Position numbers and translations under genes: made by a program. 64,000 nucleotides of DNA from Acinetobacter sp. C32I (GTDB lineage: Bacteria; Pseudomonadota; Gammaproteobacteria; Pseudomonadales; Moraxellaceae), in the NCBI RefSeq assembly GCF_023702715.1, contig NZ_CP098480.1, positions 2,108,001-2,172,000 of the forward strand. The letters run 5' to 3'. Of this stretch, positions 62,811 through 64,000 are shown one piece after another. The notes under the pieces were generated by a model. The model searched no databases. It was not told the origin of the DNA and was given only the letters and a program-made list of their open reading frames with translations. How positions within the stretch are numbered: position 1 is the stretch's first letter; each line of letters begins with the position of its first letter.

Positions 62811-64000
62811 TTAGAAGTCGAAGCTAACACCCAATTTATAGGTACGACCTGCGCCTACTGTGGTAAAGCCACTGGTGAACACACCATCCCAATATTTCTT
62901 GTCTGCAACATTATCGACATTGGCACGGAAAGTTGTGTTGACCCCACCGAGTTTAGTTGCATACTTCGCACCTAAATCAACCAGGGTATAATCAGGTAAC
63001 TTGAGTGTGTTATCCGCCGTTAAATATTGCTCATCAACATAAGTCGCAAAGGCATTGACGCTTAAACCTTCAATAAATGGGATTTGGTAGTCAAGTCCAA
63101 CACCTGCAGTAAATTCAGGCGTACCTTCAATGGTTTTACCTGAAAGATTCACACCACTTGAAATCGCTTTTTTATATTCGGTATCGATATAAGCCAGATT
63201 ACCGTAAACAATCAGGTCATCAGTGACTTTACCTGAAAAACCATATTCAACCCCTTTGGATTCAGTCTTCGCACCATCGGTTGTGATTTGTGTTGTTTTA
63301 CCATCTACATATCGTGGATCATCTTTTGCCAACAGCATTGTCATCGTACTTGGCTTTTTAATCTGATACAGTGCTAGAGTATGTAACCAACGATCTCCTT
63401 GATATTTGGCACCGACTTCATATTGTTTGCTTTCAAAGGGCGCAAAGGTTTTATTATTATTTACATCCGTAGCCACATTCACGGTTGCCCCTCTCACCAG
63501 ACCTTCCACATAGCTGGCATAGAACGAGGTTTCCTCACCAAAAGGTTTCACAACAATGGCTGCACTTGGAGATACTTTATCATCCTTTAATTTAATATTG
63601 GTCGTCAGTGCTTTTAAATCCATGTCTTGATAACGTACACCTAAAATAAACTGTAGCTTATCATCCAGCATGGAAATCTGGTCACTCAGACTATAGCTGA
63701 CATATACATCATCCGCAGTAGGAACAATCTCTGGCCATGTATCTGGCATATGCCCTTCATTGCTTGGATTGTAAATATTGGTTGGGAAATAGACCTCTGT
63801 TGCCCCTCGCCCTTTATGTTGGCTGTATTTACGTTTGAGATAATCCGCACGGAATGCCAACGTATGAGAAATATCACCCGTGAAAATTTGACCTTCTAAA
63901 CCCGCATTAAAAGTCGTGTTATGTTCCTTTGAACCGACACGATAATATTGTGCCAGTGCATCACCATTCGCCCCAATCAAAGCAGGATTATTCATTCCCA
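62811..64000 (-). CDS. TonB-dependent (siderophore-type) receptor, C-terminal part
   Basis: The reading frame is open to the right edge, so this is the C-terminal portion of a longer gene; the in-frame ATG at 63995 is internal. The 396 visible residues form the second half of an outer-membrane beta-barrel: FILGVRYQDMDL, FESKQYEVGAKYQG, SKGVEYGFSGKVTDDLIVYGN and the closing NVADKKYWDG plus YKLGVSFDF with terminal Phe. These are typical of FhuA/FpvA-like ferric-siderophore receptors. The plug domain and TonB box are outside the window, so the ligand cannot be named. Confidence 0.9.
   Translation of the reverse strand, partial: GMNNPALIGANGDALAQYYRVGSKEHNTTFNAGLEGQIFTGDISHTLAFRADYLKRKYSQHKGRGATEVYFPTNIYNPSNEGHMPDTWPEIVPTADDVYVSYSLSDQISMLDDKLQFILGVRYQDMDLKALTTNIKLKDDKVSPSAAIVVKPFGEETSFYASYVEGLVRGATVNVATDVNNNKTFAPFESKQYEVGAKYQGDRWLHTLALYQIKKPSTMTMLLAKDDPRYVDGKTTQITTDGAKTESKGVEYGFSGKVTDDLIVYGNLAYIDTEYKKAISSGVNLSGKTIEGTPEFTAGVGLDYQIPFIEGLSVNAFATYVDEQYLTADNTLKLPDYTLVDLGAKYATKLGGVNTTFRANVDNVADKKYWDGVFTSGFTTVGAGRTYKLGVSFDF

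Overview
The window looks like chromosomal DNA of an Acinetobacter species (Moraxellaceae, Gammaproteobacteria). The base composition is A+T-rich. The order gntR-smc-zipA, the ffh/ypjD divergence and the dcd, mrp/apbC, metG series are housekeeping arrangements of that group. Many of the small secreted and membrane proteins are of the kind seen mainly in Acinetobacter. I assign the genus with good confidence and do not name a species.

Layout. 1-12.5 kb is core: zipA (partial), smc and a GntR/FCD regulator on the minus strand; an unknown protein plus a small Ras-like GTPase; a TSUP permease; birA-coaX; an alpha/beta hydrolase; ffh; the cytochrome-assembly-type protein YpjD; and dusC. 12.6-33.0 kb is a long accessory block with every gene on the minus strand. 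In transcription order it holds a two-partner secretion pair (TpsA adhesin at 30024-32981, TpsB transporter at 28234-29937), four tandem paralogous exported proteins (26350-27813, 24589-26088, 22865-24319, 21076-22617), a flavin-dependent tryptophan-halogenase-like enzyme (19503-20990), and a tight four-gene operon of further exported proteins (17073-19247, 16284-17060, 13669-16257, 12632-13660). 33-44 kb returns to the core genes dcd, mrp and metG, interrupted by small accessory genes: a LysE-type exporter, a DUF2062 protein, a periplasmic nucleosidase-like lipoprotein, an LEA-like helix-repeat protein, a GNAT enzyme and a pair of tandem unknown paralogs. 44-64 kb is mixed: a secreted metallo-hydrolase, a second LysE-type exporter, oleate hydratase, two secreted unknowns, a methyltransferase, a TetR-MFS-HlyD efflux operon, a PLP desulfhydrase-type enzyme, an HI0933-type flavoprotein, a CmpX-like mechanosensitive channel, fpr with a divergent FinR-like LysR regulator, and the 3' part of a TonB-dependent receptor.

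The most interesting part is the 12.6-33.0 kb block. All eight exported proteins that are not the TPS pair carry, directly after their signal peptides, the same short motif (roughly L-x-x-L/M/I-S/D-D/N-x-x-L/M-S-x-x-T-G-Q), although the rest of the proteins differs greatly in length and sequence. The four tandem paralogs alternate between two subtypes (II, I, II, I in transcription order), end in a shared two-cysteine tail, and several are separated by similar intergenic elements and terminators. The halogenase-like enzyme keeps the WxWxIP motif and the active-site lysine and glutamate of flavin-dependent halogenases. Its 5' coding region contains a run of ten G residues exactly at the FAD-binding glycine motif, which is a candidate phase-variation switch. 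My working reading is a surface-protein locus with an enzyme of unknown substrate inside it; the functional link between the parts is inference.

No rRNA, tRNA, CRISPR array, insertion sequence or integrase was seen. Starts were moved from the longest possible frame where an internal start has a better ribosome binding site or matches paralogs; this is stated in each entry.
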